In this document: positions 33,440-42,404 of the stretch, piece after piece
How the letters are laid out: each line of letters begins with the position of its first letter
Position numbering within the stretch: the first letter of the stretch is position 1
Source of the DNA: Flavobacterium odoriferum
GTDB lineage: Bacteria > Bacteroidota > Bacteroidia > Flavobacteriales > Flavobacteriaceae
Reading direction: 5' to 3'
Assembly: GCF_025499515.1 (NCBI RefSeq)
Contig: NZ_JAMKFA010000019.1
Span: 1 to 43,840 of the forward strand
DNA length: 43,840 nucleotides
Program-made: the position numbers and the translations under genes
Notes under the pieces: generated by a model
What the model saw: the letters and a program-made list of their open reading frames with translations, nothing else
Told to the model about the DNA's origin: nothing
Databases searched by the model: none

Positions 33440-34255
33440 TTAATCTAAAATTTGAGCCATTTCTTGTTGCAGTTTCAATGCTTCTTCCCTTGCTTTTTCA
33501 GCAAAATCTGTTCCGTTTGAAGCATAGATAATACCTCGTGACGAATTGATTAAAAGTCCAATATTTTCGCTCATTCCGTATTTACAAACTTCTGCTAAAC
33601 TTCCGCCTTGAGCGCCAACTCCTGGAACCAATAAAAAACTATGGGGTACAATTTTTCTAATTTCGGTAAAATATTCTGCTTTAGTAGCTCCTACAACATA
33701 CATCAGATTTTCAGCATTTTTCCATGATTTTGAGGTTTCTAAAACTTCTTTGTACAATTCTTTACCTTCAGAATTATTTTTTGTTTGAAAATCAAAAGCG
33801 CCTTCGTTTGAAGTTAAAGCCAATAAAATCGTGTGCTTATTTTCAAAAGCTAAAAAAGGCTCAACAGAATCTTTTCCCATATAAGGTGCTACCGTAACCG
33901 AATCGAAGTTTAAATCTTCAAAAAAAGCTTTGGCATACATGCTTGAAGTATTTCCAATATCGCCACGTTTTGCGTCGGCAATTGTAAAAATTTCAGGATA
34001 GTTTTCGTTGATATAAGTAATTGTTTTTTGTAACGATTGCCAACCTTTTATGCCATAAGCTTCATAAAACGCTGTGTTTGGTTTGTAAGAAACACACAAA
34101 TCGTGAGTTGCATCGATAATTGCTTTGTTGAATTCAAAAATTGGATCTTCCGTTTGTAATAAATGTTGAGGGATTTTTGTTAAATCAACATCTAAACCAA
34201 TACAAAGAAAAGATTTTTTGGAATGAATCTGAGCCGTTAGTTGTTGTGTAGTCAA
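33440..34255 (-). CDS. pyrF: Orotidine-5'-phosphate decarboxylase (type 2)
   Basis: The enzyme makes UMP in the last step of pyrimidine synthesis. The 271-residue protein has [18 protein letters not shown], the catalytic Lys and Asp pair in [15 protein letters not shown] (about 90-104), [12 protein letters not shown] and [13 protein letters not shown] near the end. The form with AKRGDI and this length belongs to the group 2 enzymes, distinct from E. coli PyrF. It stands alone except for the membrane protein that follows. Confidence 0.96.
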   Translation of the reverse strand: MTTQQLTAQIHSKKSFLCIGLDVDLTKIPQHLLQTEDPIFEFNKAIIDATHDLCVSYKPNTAFYEAYGIKGWQSLQKTITYINENYPEIFTIADAKRGDIGNTSSMYAKAFFEDLNFDSVTVAPYMGKDSVEPFLAFENKHTILLALTSNEGAFDFQTKNNSEGKELYKEVLETSKSWKNAENLMYVVGATKAEYFTEIRKIVPHSFLLVPGVGAQGGSLAEVCKYGMSENIGLLINSSRGIIYASNGTDFAEKAREEALKLQQEMAQILD

Positions 34256-34339
34256 AACAGTTGTTGTTTAGTTGTTTGGCAAATTTAGTCTAAAGTTTTG
34301 GAAACTCAAAGCATCGTTATTTATTAAAAGTGGGAAATA

Positions 34340-34395
34340 TGTAACATTTAATTAGCGTAATGTAACACAAAATGATTCAATAGATTACACCTTTG
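34340..34395 (+). promoter_or_regulatory. Twin TGTAACA promoter of the envelope-stress cluster
   Basis: TGTAACA at 34340-34346 and 34361-34367 are 21 bp apart. CACCTTTG (34388-34395), one base from the TAnnTTTG box, begins 27 bp after the second repeat. The first copy is preceded by GGGAAATA, close to the GGAAAATA before the first copy at 23708. Both upstream regions belong to unlinked genes, so the match suggests a shared activator. Confidence 0.5.
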
Positions 34396-34452
34396 TAGTA
34401 TTCAAAATAGGATAAAGAATTTATCTTATAAATAACTCTAAAACATAAATAT

Positions 34453-34605
34453 ATGTCAAATTTATTATATACCATAGCTATAGTGCTTGTTATTCTTTGG
34501 GCATTAGGATTTTTTGTCTACAGTGCAGGCTCATTAATCCATATTTTATTAGTAATCGCAGTGATTGCAATTCTATTTAGATTAATCAAAGGAAGAGAAA
34601 TATAA
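34453..34605 (+). CDS. Small hydrophobic protein, Lmo0937-like
   Basis: A 50-residue frame (MSNLLYTIAIVLVILWALGF start, RLIKGREI end) is nearly all two hydrophobic helices (about 4-22 and 27-43) with the motif GFFVYSAGSLIHILLVIAVIA. This is the Lmo0937/YtpI-type pattern, small membrane proteins common in stress clusters. The start is the first gene after the twin-repeat promoter, and YtxH follows 19 nt later. The motif makes the call good although the protein is short. Confidence 0.85.
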   Translation: MSNLLYTIAIVLVILWALGFFVYSAGSLIHILLVIAVIAILFRLIKGREI

Positions 34606-34624
34606 ATCATTAAAAAATAATAAT

Positions 34625-34894
34625 ATGAAAAATTCAGATGTTGTTGTAGGAATATTAGGCGGATTAGCTGTTGGTGCAATATTAGGCGTTTTGTTTGCTC
34701 CAGATAAAGGAAGTAATACAAGAAGAAAAATTGCTGAAAAAGGAACCGATTTAAAGGATAACTTAAAAGGAAATTTTAATGATTTTGTGGCTTCAATCGA
34801 AGATCAATATTCAAACTTTACTTCAAATGCAGAAGATGTTATTGAAGAAGGAAAATCAAAATTAGAACGAATGAGTAACGATATTTCGAGATAA
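34625..34894 (+). CDS. YtxH-domain protein
   Basis: The 89-residue protein has one hydrophobic helix near the start (about 7-25, GILGGLAVGAILGVLFAP). The YtxH signature follows, FAPDKGSNTRRKIAEKG, then a charged, probably coiled-coil tail. YtxH proteins are small envelope or cytoplasmic-membrane proteins linked to general stress. It fits the surrounding cluster. Confidence 0.9.
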   Translation: MKNSDVVVGILGGLAVGAILGVLFAPDKGSNTRRKIAEKGTDLKDNLKGNFNDFVASIEDQYSNFTSNAEDVIEEGKSKLERMSNDISR

Positions 34895-34909
34895 TTAACA
34901 AGAATTACA

Positions 34910-35284
34910 ATGGAAAACATAGCTTCTAATGTAGAACTACTTTATAAAAAAGCAGAACAGTATTCTAAAACTAGTTTAGAATTACTAAAACTACATACTA
35001 TTGAAAAAACTTCAGATGTAATTTCATCTTTAACTGTAGTGATTTCAATTTCAATTATAGTAGGAATGTTTACCTTGTTTGTTAATATCGGAATCAGTTT
35101 TTTTATTGGTAATCTTTTAGGAAATAATGCTTTAGGTTTTTTTATTGTCTCTGGATTTTATTTGATCTTAGGAATAGTAGTTTTTATATTCCGAAAAAGT
35201 TTAATCAAAATTCCTATTGATAATTTAATCGTTTCTAAATTACTGAAAGAGAAAAAACTTTCAAATGACTTAGAAAAGTCTTAA
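34910..35284 (+). CDS. Two-helix membrane protein, phage-holin-like/DUF1469 group
   Basis: The 124-residue protein starts with a charged helix (MENIASNVELLYKKAEQYSK). Two long hydrophobic helices follow (about 38-65 and 75-97), then a polar tail. This order matches the holin-superfamily DUF1469/YqjE group of stress clusters. It lies 15 nt after YtxH, and the DUF1469-YtxH pairing is common in other bacteria, so a structural role in the envelope under stress is likely. Confidence 0.78.
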   Translation: MENIASNVELLYKKAEQYSKTSLELLKLHTIEKTSDVISSLTVVISISIIVGMFTLFVNIGISFFIGNLLGNNALGFFIVSGFYLILGIVVFIFRKSLIKIPIDNLIVSKLLKEKKLSNDLEKS

Positions 35285-35294
35285 ATATTTGAAC

Positions 35295-35624
35295 ATGAAA
35301 ACACTAAAACAAACCGATATTCTCGATAATAAAATTGCAGCATTAAAAGCAAAGCGTGACAACGAATTCTCAGAACTCAAAGCACAATATTTTGTTGTCC
35401 AAAATAGTATTACTGTTTTTAATCTTGTAGAACAAGGCGTTTCTGAATTTTACAAGACAGCAACTAATAAAAACAATTTATTTACAACTATTACAAGTAT
35501 TGTTGGTGGCTATTTATCTAACAAAATGGTTGTTGGAGATTCGAAAAATACATTTAAAAAAATTATAGGTTATGGTGTTCAATTTGCGGTGACCAAATTA
35601 CTTTCAAAAATTACTAACAAATAA
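35295..35624 (+). CDS. Small protein of unknown function (stress cluster)
   Basis: From the ATG at 35295 it encodes 109 residues; a TTG two codons earlier is less likely. It has a charged N-terminal helix (DNKIAALKAKRDNEFSELKAQYF, about 8-30) and a later hydrophobic region (about 62-75, TTITSIVGGYLSNKMVVG). The N-terminal part looks like a coiled coil. It resembles the small YqjK-like partner often found with YqjE/DUF1469, but I cannot confirm this. It is 10 nt after the upstream gene. Confidence 0.7.
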   Translation: MKTLKQTDILDNKIAALKAKRDNEFSELKAQYFVVQNSITVFNLVEQGVSEFYKTATNKNNLFTTITSIVGGYLSNKMVVGDSKNTFKKIIGYGVQFAVTKLLSKITNK

Positions 35625-35633
35625 ACAATCAAA

Positions 35634-36287
35634 ATGAAAAATTTTAAATTTTTACTTATTGCCGTTTTATCGGGATTTACATTAATTTCTTGTAAAAACG
35701 AAAAACAAACTCAAGCTGAAAAAGCTGTAGCAGATTATGAAATGTTTGTAGATTCTATTAACAATGTAAATGCAGCTGATTTAAAATCAGATTGGGATAG
35801 CATTGAAAATGATCACCAAAGAAGAAAATTTGCTGCTGAAAGTGCTTTACAAGACTTAGAAAATCGTGAAGAATATGAAGGAAAAATCATGGTTTCAAGT
35901 GATAAATATGAAGTTTACAAAAATAGTTATTTAGCACAACAACCAAAAACAGTAACAAAATCAGCAGTTAGAACAGCTCTTTTTGGAACAAATGATATCG
36001 GTGACGATATGGGCTTTAGTTGGGTAAACAAAACCAATATTTTAAGTGTATATGAAAACTTTGTTTCTACAGTAGAAAAAAACAAAGATGCCTACTCAAG
36101 AGAAGATTGGGATGAAATCAAATTATTATATGAAGCATTAGATACAAGAAAAAATACAGTAGAAACCGAAGGTTTATCAAGTTCTGATAATAGTAAAATT
36201 GCTGGATTAAAAATAAAATTTGCTCCAATGTATACCTTGAATAGAATGGGTTCTAAAGCAGAAGAAAATTCCAACGCTAAAGAATAA
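35634..36287 (+). CDS. Lipoprotein, DUF6565-like
   Basis: The 217-residue protein has a lipoprotein leader (MKNFKFLLIAVLSGFTLISC). The mature domain is helical and charged (AEKAVADYEMFVDSINNVNA, DLKSDWDSIENDHQRRKFAAE, SREDWDEIKLLYEALDTRKN), with repeated acidic and Trp-containing segments that suggest a three-helix repeat. The repeats fit the DUF6565 group. It ends the stress cluster and is followed by a strong terminator. The function is unknown; an outer-membrane or periplasmic stress role is inferred. Confidence 0.8.
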   Translation: MKNFKFLLIAVLSGFTLISCKNEKQTQAEKAVADYEMFVDSINNVNAADLKSDWDSIENDHQRRKFAAESALQDLENREEYEGKIMVSSDKYEVYKNSYLAQQPKTVTKSAVRTALFGTNDIGDDMGFSWVNKTNILSVYENFVSTVEKNKDAYSREDWDEIKLLYEALDTRKNTVETEGLSSSDNSKIAGLKIKFAPMYTLNRMGSKAEENSNAKE

Positions 36288-36305
36288 GTTAATTATTGAT
36301 TCAAA

Positions 36306-36343
36306 AAAAGATGCCAAACTATTTATTTAGTTTGGCATCTTTT
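36306..36343. terminator. Bidirectional terminator between the stress cluster and valS
   Basis: A 15-bp stem (AAAAGATGCCAAACT with AGTTTGGCATCTTTT) closes an 8-nt loop, with A and T flanks on both sides. Confidence 0.9.
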
Positions 36344-36367
36344 GTATACAATTAATCCCAAGAAAAA

Positions 36368-38995
36368 CTATTTCAAACCAGCTAAACTTTGCTCAATCAT
36401 TGCGATTTTTGCTAAAGCGTCGGCTTCTTTTTTGCGTTCGTTGGCAATTACTTGTTCGGGTGCGCCGGCTACGAATTTCTCGTTAGATAATTTCCCTTGT
36501 ACTGAGCGTAAGAACCCTTTGATGTAGTTTAACTCTTCGGTTAATTTTGCAATTTCAGCTTCCACATCGATGTTTCCTGTAATTGGAATAAAATATTCAT
36601 TCGATTTCACACGGTACGACAACGCGCCATCTACTTTATCTGAAACGTATGCTAAAGTAGCAACATTTCCTAACTTCTGAATTACTGAATCAAAATATGT
36701 TGACGCTTTTTCGTTGTTAACGACTTTTAATTCCATCACATCTTTAAACGGAATGTTTTTGTCTTTACGAATGGTTCTAATTCCAGAAATTACTTCCGTT
36801 GCGAAATCAAAATCAGCAATTAATTTTGCGTCAAACGCTTTTGCTTTTGGCCACTCACCTACTATCAACGCTTGTTCTGGCGTTCTTTCGGCAATATGAT
36901 GCCAAATTTCCTCTGTTAAAAACGGCATGAAAGGATGTAACAATTTCAAGTTGTTTTCTAACATTTCAATTGCTTTGTCAAACGTAGCGCGGTCGATTGG
37001 TTGTTGGTAACCTGGTTTTATCATTTCTAAGAACCACGAACAAAAATCGTCCCAAACCAATTTGTAAATCGCCATTAACGCATCGGATAAACGGTATTTA
37101 TCAAAATTATCTTCAATTTCGGCTAAGGTTTGTTGCAACTTCGTTTCGTACCATTCAATAGCTACTTTTGATGCTTCTGGTTGCGCAATATCCGCTACTT
37201 CCCAACCTTTGATTAGTTTGAAAGCATTCCAAATTTTATTAGAGAAACCTTTTCCTTGGTTGCATAATTCTTCGTCGAATAAAATATCATTTCCTGCCGA
37301 AGCACTCAATAATAATCCAACACGAACACCATCAGCACCAAATTTTTCAATTAGTCCAAGCGGTTCAGGGGAATTCCCTAATGATTTCGACATTTTACGA
37401 CCTTGTTTGTCGCGCACCAATCCCGTTAAATATACGTTTGAAAATGGTTTTTCGTCTGCATATTCATAACCTGCAATAATCATACGCGCTACCCAGAAGA
37501 ATAAAATATCGGGTCCCGTAACTAAATCATTTGTTGGATAATAGTATTTAAAATCTTCGCTTTCTGGATTTAAAACACCACCAAAAACCGCCATTGGCCA
37601 TAACCATGATGAGAACCAAGTATCAAGTGCGTCAGCATCTTGTTTTAAGTCAGAAGCTTGAAGCTGTGTATTTCCTGTTCTTACTTTTGCAAGCTCAAGG
37701 GCTTTTTCGATGTTTTCTGCTACTACGAAATCTTCTTTTCCGTCACCAAAATAATACGCCGGGATTTGTTGTCCCCACCACAATTGACGTGAAATATTCC
37801 AATCGCGAATATTGTTTAACCAATGCGCATACGTATTGTTAAAACGGCTTGGATATAATTTGATTTCGTCTGATTCTAAAACCGCTTTGATAGCAGGTTT
37901 TACTAATTCTTCCATACTTAAGAACCATTGATCTGATAATCTTGGTTCGATTACTGCTTTGGTTCTTTCAGAAGTTCCTACTTTATTTAAATGTGTTTCG
38001 GTTTTTGCTAACGCTCCTATAGTTTCTAATTCTTTCGAAATTTCTTCACGAACCACAAATCTGTCTTTTCCTTGATAATGCAATCCGAAAGAATTCAAAG
38101 TCGCATCTTCGTTGAAAATATCGATAATTTCTAGATTGTGTTTATCACCTAAAACTTTATCGTTAGTATCGTGAGCAGGCGTTACTTTTAAACAACCTGT
38201 ACCAAATTCTACATCAACATATTCGTCTTCGATAATAGGAATAACTCTACCACAAATTGGAATAATCGCTTTTTTACCTTTTAAATGCGAAAAACGTTCA
38301 TCATTTGGATTGATACAAATAGCAGTATCACCAAAAATAGTTTCAGGACGAGTCGTTGCCACGGTTAAGAAATCTTCCGAACCTTCAATTTTATATTTGA
38401 TGAAATATAGTTTTCCTTGACGTTCTTCAAAGATTACTTCTTCATCAGATAACGTAGTTTTTGCTTCTGGATCCCAGTTTACCATTCGGTAACCGCGATA
38501 AATCAACCCTTTGTTGTATAAATCTACAAATGAGTGAATTACTGAAGCTGACATGTCGTCATCCATCGTAAACTTTGTACGACTCCAATCGCAAGAACAA
38601 CCCAATTGTTTTAATTGCTCTAAGATGGTTCCACCATATTTATCGGTCCATTCCCAAGCGTGTTTTAGGAATTCTTCGCGTGTTAAATCGTTTTTATTGA
38701 TGCCTTCTTCTTTTAACTTCGCTACTACTTTAGCTTCGGTTGCGATAGAGGCATGGTCTGTTCCTGGCACCCAGCAAGCGTTGAACCCTTTTAAACGCGC
38801 ACGACGAATTAATACATCTTGAATGGTGTTATTCAACATGTGTCCCATATGCAAGACTCCCGTTACGTTTGGTGGCGGAATTACAATAGTGTACGGCGTT
38901 CTGTGGTCGGGTTTGGATGTAAAATAATCATTTTTCATCCAGTAGTCGTACCACTTTTGTTCTACTTCTTTAGCGTTGAATTGTGCAGGAATCAT
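36368..38995 (-). CDS. valS: Valyl-tRNA synthetase
   Basis: This enzyme charges tRNA-Val. The 875-residue protein has the class I HIGH-type motif HMGHMLNNT (49-57) and the KMSKS loop near residue 533 (RKMSKSLGN). The editing domain lies between them ([17 protein letters not shown]), followed by an anticodon-binding domain and the C-terminal coiled coil (about 810-875) typical of ValS. The length matches the family. It is monocistronic, with terminator and promoter visible on either side. Confidence 0.98.
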   Translation of the reverse strand: MIPAQFNAKEVEQKWYDYWMKNDYFTSKPDHRTPYTIVIPPPNVTGVLHMGHMLNNTIQDVLIRRARLKGFNACWVPGTDHASIATEAKVVAKLKEEGINKNDLTREEFLKHAWEWTDKYGGTILEQLKQLGCSCDWSRTKFTMDDDMSASVIHSFVDLYNKGLIYRGYRMVNWDPEAKTTLSDEEVIFEERQGKLYFIKYKIEGSEDFLTVATTRPETIFGDTAICINPNDERFSHLKGKKAIIPICGRVIPIIEDEYVDVEFGTGCLKVTPAHDTNDKVLGDKHNLEIIDIFNEDATLNSFGLHYQGKDRFVVREEISKELETIGALAKTETHLNKVGTSERTKAVIEPRLSDQWFLSMEELVKPAIKAVLESDEIKLYPSRFNNTYAHWLNNIRDWNISRQLWWGQQIPAYYFGDGKEDFVVAENIEKALELAKVRTGNTQLQASDLKQDADALDTWFSSWLWPMAVFGGVLNPESEDFKYYYPTNDLVTGPDILFFWVARMIIAGYEYADEKPFSNVYLTGLVRDKQGRKMSKSLGNSPEPLGLIEKFGADGVRVGLLLSASAGNDILFDEELCNQGKGFSNKIWNAFKLIKGWEVADIAQPEASKVAIEWYETKLQQTLAEIEDNFDKYRLSDALMAIYKLVWDDFCSWFLEMIKPGYQQPIDRATFDKAIEMLENNLKLLHPFMPFLTEEIWHHIAERTPEQALIVGEWPKAKAFDAKLIADFDFATEVISGIRTIRKDKNIPFKDVMELKVVNNEKASTYFDSVIQKLGNVATLAYVSDKVDGALSYRVKSNEYFIPITGNIDVEAEIAKLTEELNYIKGFLRSVQGKLSNEKFVAGAPEQVIANERKKEADALAKIAMIEQSLAGLK

Positions 38996-39093
38996 TATAT
39001 TTTTTCTTGTTTAATTGTTGAATCATTGAATTGTTTGACAATTCGTTTTAACATTCCAAAACTTACTTTGGTATGTTTTTTGTATTACTTACT

Positions 39094-39102
39094 GCAAAAG
39101 TA
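39094..39102 (-). promoter_or_regulatory. Candidate -7 box of valS
   Basis: The minus strand reads TACTTTTGC, a TAnnTTTGC match about 100 nt upstream of the valS ATG. This gives a long leader for an aminoacyl-tRNA synthetase, but no leader peptide or clear attenuator was seen. Confidence 0.5.
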
Positions 39103-39191
39103 ACTATATCACGAAAATAAAAAAAATGTTAGGAGTAGTTTGTTGGTTGCTTTTATTTAATTAATTTTACAACAACCTATTAATTTATAAG

Positions 39192-39620
39192 ATGATGAAA
39201 AAATTACTTGTTTATTTAACTGTATTCGTTGGAATGGTATCATTTGCTCAAACTGGCCCAAAGATTGAGTTTAAAGAAGAGACCATTAACTATGGAGAAG
39301 TAGAAAAAGGAAAAGATGATGGAATTCGTATTTTTGAATTTACAAATACAGGTGATCAACCTTTAAATATTATCAATGCAAAATCAAGTTGTGGTTGTAC
39401 TGTGCCTGAATGGCCAAAAGAACCAATCGTTCCAGGAGGAAAAGGACAAATTAAAGTGCAGTATAATATGAATCCTGGTCCGATTAGTAAAACTATTACA
39501 GTTGAAACTAATGCGGTAAATAAAACAAATGGTATGGTTCCGTTACGAATTAAAGGAACGGTAATTGTTAAAGAAGAAGTTAGTCCACTAGTAAAAAAGA
39601 AAACGTTTCCAAACTCATAA
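39192..39620 (+). CDS. DUF1573 periplasmic protein
   Basis: The 142-residue protein has a signal peptide (MMKKLLVYLTVFVGMVSFAQ). An Ig-like/ASPM-type beta domain follows with FTNTGDQPLNIINAKSSCGCT and PGGKGQIKVQYNMNPGP, the DUF1573 signature, including the SSCGC cysteines. Many Bacteroidetes carry this domain as a small exported protein of unknown role. It is monocistronic, between the divergent valS and a terminator. Two adjacent ATG codons make the exact start uncertain by one residue. Confidence 0.93.
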   Translation: MMKKLLVYLTVFVGMVSFAQTGPKIEFKEETINYGEVEKGKDDGIRIFEFTNTGDQPLNIINAKSSCGCTVPEWPKEPIVPGGKGQIKVQYNMNPGPISKTITVETNAVNKTNGMVPLRIKGTVIVKEEVSPLVKKKTFPNS

Positions 39621-39622
39621 AT

Positions 39623-39651
39623 AAAAAGTCCCAATTTAGTTGGGACTTTTT
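39623..39651. terminator. Bidirectional terminator after DUF1573
   Basis: A 12-bp stem (AAAAAGTCCCAA with TTGGGACTTTTT) closes a 5-nt loop between convergent genes. Confidence 0.9.
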
Positions 39652-40989
39652 TTATAGTATTTTTTCTAAACGAAATTCAAAATCAATTTTCTTTCCATCA
39701 CGTTCAATTGTAATTTTTATAAGCTTCCCTTCTTCAGATTGAAACAAATTTGTTATTGACTGAATTGAAAGGTACTTAGATGATTTATTATTAATTTTAA
39801 TTATTTTGTCACCTTCTAGAATACCAGCTTTTGCAGCTGGCGAATTTTCTCTAACCGTATATATTTCAAAAATTGGCTTTAGCTCATATTTATAATTAAA
39901 CTTTAAATTTGAATTTTCAAATACAAACTCATTCGCATTAATTGTCATTGTTGGTGAATCATTTCTAATTTCTTCTTTTTCCCATTTTGATCCAGAATGC
40001 TGCACTTCTATCCCTGACATATTGTATTCAAATGGTAAATCAAAAAGGTCATTTTTTTTAAAGTAAAACGTTTGACTTTCATAGTCTAAAAACCAATTAA
40101 ATCGTTTTATAATTTCTCCACCTAATGAACCATTTCTACTTTTTAAAACCTTTAATTGGTCAAAATATTTAATTTCGGGATAGGAAACCAGGACATTATT
40201 TAATGAATTATTTTGAATTGAAAGTTCTTTAATTCTTGCCTTTTTACCTTTAATATCACCCGATAATCCTCTACCTAAAAAATCTGTGAAATGAATTTTA
40301 CCACATTGAATCGTATCATTTTCAAACAACCATAAACCATCTCCTAGACCAGTATCAAATAAAAGATTAAGATTCTGCTCTTTACTATCAATTGTAGTTT
40401 TTAGCGTAAAATATGGTTTGTTTTCAATAATTGCTACTTCAGATTTAGAATATTTTTTTTTAACTTTAATCAGTTTAATATCTTTGTTTTTGTGAATAGT
40501 AAGTATTTTTCTTTGATAGTCTATTTCAACTAAATATTTTTTAAAGAAAGAACTTCCTAAAATTCCATTGATGGGAATTCCTAGTTTATTTACTATACTA
40601 ATTTCGTGATTACTTACATAAACCACTTCAAAATTATAATCATAATATTGATTAACTTTTAAAGCATTATTTTGAGACAGATAGCCAACAACATTTTCCG
40701 TTATTCCAACACCTGAAATTACTATTCTTTCCGCTTTGTTTATGTATAATGAATCATTTTCAGGAACACTAAAGATCATATTTTTTGCAGCGCCAGTATC
40801 GACAATCATTTTTAATTGAGTACCATTAAACTGTACGTCAACAATAATCAAATTATGAGTTAGCTCGAAAGGAATTTTTATTTTATCTTTTTTATAAGTC
40901 CAATTATTTTGTGAATAGCAAACATTTGTCAGTGAAATAGCTGCCATATTAATGAATAAAACAAGTATTTTAAATGTTTTAAATTTCAA
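39652..40989 (-). CDS. Exported aspartyl protease with PDZ domain
   Basis: The 445-residue protein has a signal peptide (about 1-26). Two retropepsin-like aspartyl-protease halves follow with catalytic motifs VDTGA (D64) and FDTGL (D212). A PDZ domain lies near the end (about 375-440, SPAAKAGILEGDKIIKIN). Such proteins cleave peptides or proteins in the periplasm. Both catalytic triads look intact. It is not linked to an obvious operon; the DoxX gene is 28 nt upstream on the same strand. Confidence 0.9.
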   Translation of the reverse strand: MKFKTFKILVLFINMAAISLTNVCYSQNNWTYKKDKIKIPFELTHNLIIVDVQFNGTQLKMIVDTGAAKNMIFSVPENDSLYINKAERIVISGVGITENVVGYLSQNNALKVNQYYDYNFEVVYVSNHEISIVNKLGIPINGILGSSFFKKYLVEIDYQRKILTIHKNKDIKLIKVKKKYSKSEVAIIENKPYFTLKTTIDSKEQNLNLLFDTGLGDGLWLFENDTIQCGKIHFTDFLGRGLSGDIKGKKARIKELSIQNNSLNNVLVSYPEIKYFDQLKVLKSRNGSLGGEIIKRFNWFLDYESQTFYFKKNDLFDLPFEYNMSGIEVQHSGSKWEKEEIRNDSPTMTINANEFVFENSNLKFNYKYELKPIFEIYTVRENSPAAKAGILEGDKIIKINNKSSKYLSIQSITNLFQSEEGKLIKITIERDGKKIDFEFRLEKIL

Positions 40990-41017
40990 AATAATTTTAT
41001 TTAAAAAATGAATAATC

Positions 41018-41428
41018 TTACACCTTTAATGATTCTAATTTATTATTTCGTTCTTTTATTGCCACAAGCAAAACTTGAAATAAGACAAATATCAAAAGGA
41101 AATTAAATTCAATCCCATTAGCTCCGCCGCCAACTACATACCAACCAGATTCATAATGAACCAAAATAATTCCAGCTATTAGAATAAAGATAGTGAGAAT
41201 AATTGGTACAATTAACCATCGATTAAAAATTAATAAAATTGCTAAAACCAAATGCGATAACTTAATTAACCAAGCCACATATATTCCGAAAGGATAAAAA
41301 CCTATAACATCTAAATACTGAGTTCCAAAATCATTAACACCGCCATTAAACATTCCAGGAACGCTATGCATAATAAAGATAACCGCTAAGCTTATTCTTA
41401 TCCAAAAAAGTGTGCTATTAATTTTCAT
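41018..41428 (-). CDS. DoxX-family membrane protein
   Basis: The 136-residue protein has four membrane segments (about 8-25, 45-64, 70-90 and 103-121) with the DoxX start FWIRISLAVIFIMHSVPGMFNGGVNDFG and a short polar tail. DoxX proteins are quinone-linked or redox-related membrane proteins of poorly known function. The AraC gene lies 66 nt upstream on the same strand and may control it. Confidence 0.87.
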   Translation of the reverse strand: MKINSTLFWIRISLAVIFIMHSVPGMFNGGVNDFGTQYLDVIGFYPFGIYVAWLIKLSHLVLAILLIFNRWLIVPIILTIFILIAGIILVHYESGWYVVGGGANGIEFNFLLIFVLFQVLLVAIKERNNKLESLKV

Positions 41429-41494
41429 ATAAACAAAATTTAATTTTTACAAAAGTATCAGGCATTTATCCTTGAAAATTGTAAAAATCCGACA

Positions 41495-42304
41495 TTAGCT
41501 ATTTGTATTGTAAATAAACGAATTGCTTTCGTTACCAAGTTGGTTGTTCTTTTTAAATTCTAATGGAGTACAACCCGCAAATTCATTGAAATTTTTAATC
41601 AGATGAGATTGATCGGCAAAACCTAAATCATACGCAATTTGAGTAAAATTAGCTTCTTTATCATTTGAAATTAAGTCTAAAGCTTTTTCAAAACGCGATA
41701 ATCGGCTGAAGTTTTTATAGGTAATTCCTACTTCTGTCTTAAATTTTCGTTGAAATTGTCGCTCAGAAATTTTAAACTCTTTTAGCAAAACTGTAAAATC
41801 ATTTGCATCATGAATACCTTTTTTAGACAAAATAAAATCGCTAAAAAAATCGACATGCTTTTTCTGAATCTTATCAAAAAAATAATTAGAAAGCACTAAA
41901 ACTCTTTCTTCATGACTTTTTGCATCTTTTAATTTTAAAGGCAAAATAGTTTTTTCAATATCAAAAAAATCAGGCGTTTTATCAACAAGATCGACCGAAT
42001 TAATTCCCCAAATTTTATATAAAGCATTTGGATAAAAACTTACACCAAAATGAGAAAATGATTCATACCAAAAAGCCTCTGTTGGTTTTGTATCAAGACC
42101 ACTTAAATAACAACTTGGCATTTTATTTCCGTCCGAAATTATGGGTTCAAAATTATCAATATCTTGAAAAATAAGTCTTGGATATTTATCAGCAAAACTC
42201 TTTATAACTAATTTATTAGCGCTTGGCGCGGATGCATTGTAACTCCAAAAATAACGTACAATTTGTTTTAATTCTTTTGGCACAGGATATTGCTTATATT
42301 CCAT
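41495..42304 (-). CDS. AraC-family transcriptional regulator
   Basis: The 269-residue protein has an N-terminal effector or dimer domain (about 1-150, YPVPKELKQIVRYFWSYNA start, as in DUF6597) and a C-terminal double helix-turn-helix (about 165-260). The second recognition helix region is FTQIAYDLGFADQSHLIKNFNEFAGCTPLEFKK, in pieces. AraC proteins usually activate transcription in response to a small ligand. Likely targets are itself or the adjacent DoxX gene. Confidence 0.92.
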   Translation of the reverse strand: MEYKQYPVPKELKQIVRYFWSYNASAPSANKLVIKSFADKYPRLIFQDIDNFEPIISDGNKMPSCYLSGLDTKPTEAFWYESFSHFGVSFYPNALYKIWGINSVDLVDKTPDFFDIEKTILPLKLKDAKSHEERVLVLSNYFFDKIQKKHVDFFSDFILSKKGIHDANDFTVLLKEFKISERQFQRKFKTEVGITYKNFSRLSRFEKALDLISNDKEANFTQIAYDLGFADQSHLIKNFNEFAGCTPLEFKKNNQLGNESNSFIYNTNS

Positions 42305-42404
42305 TTTTATAATTCAGATACTCAAAATTAACATTTTTTAATAGGCTTTACTATTAATATCACAAAAAAAAATCGCAATTTTGTGCATCTTTAAAAAACA
42401 AATC

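Noticed and set aside
37209..38822. Several plus-strand open frames opposite valS
   Set aside because: They follow the reverse complement of conserved valyl-tRNA synthetase codons; none has a leader, a promoter or recognisable domains.
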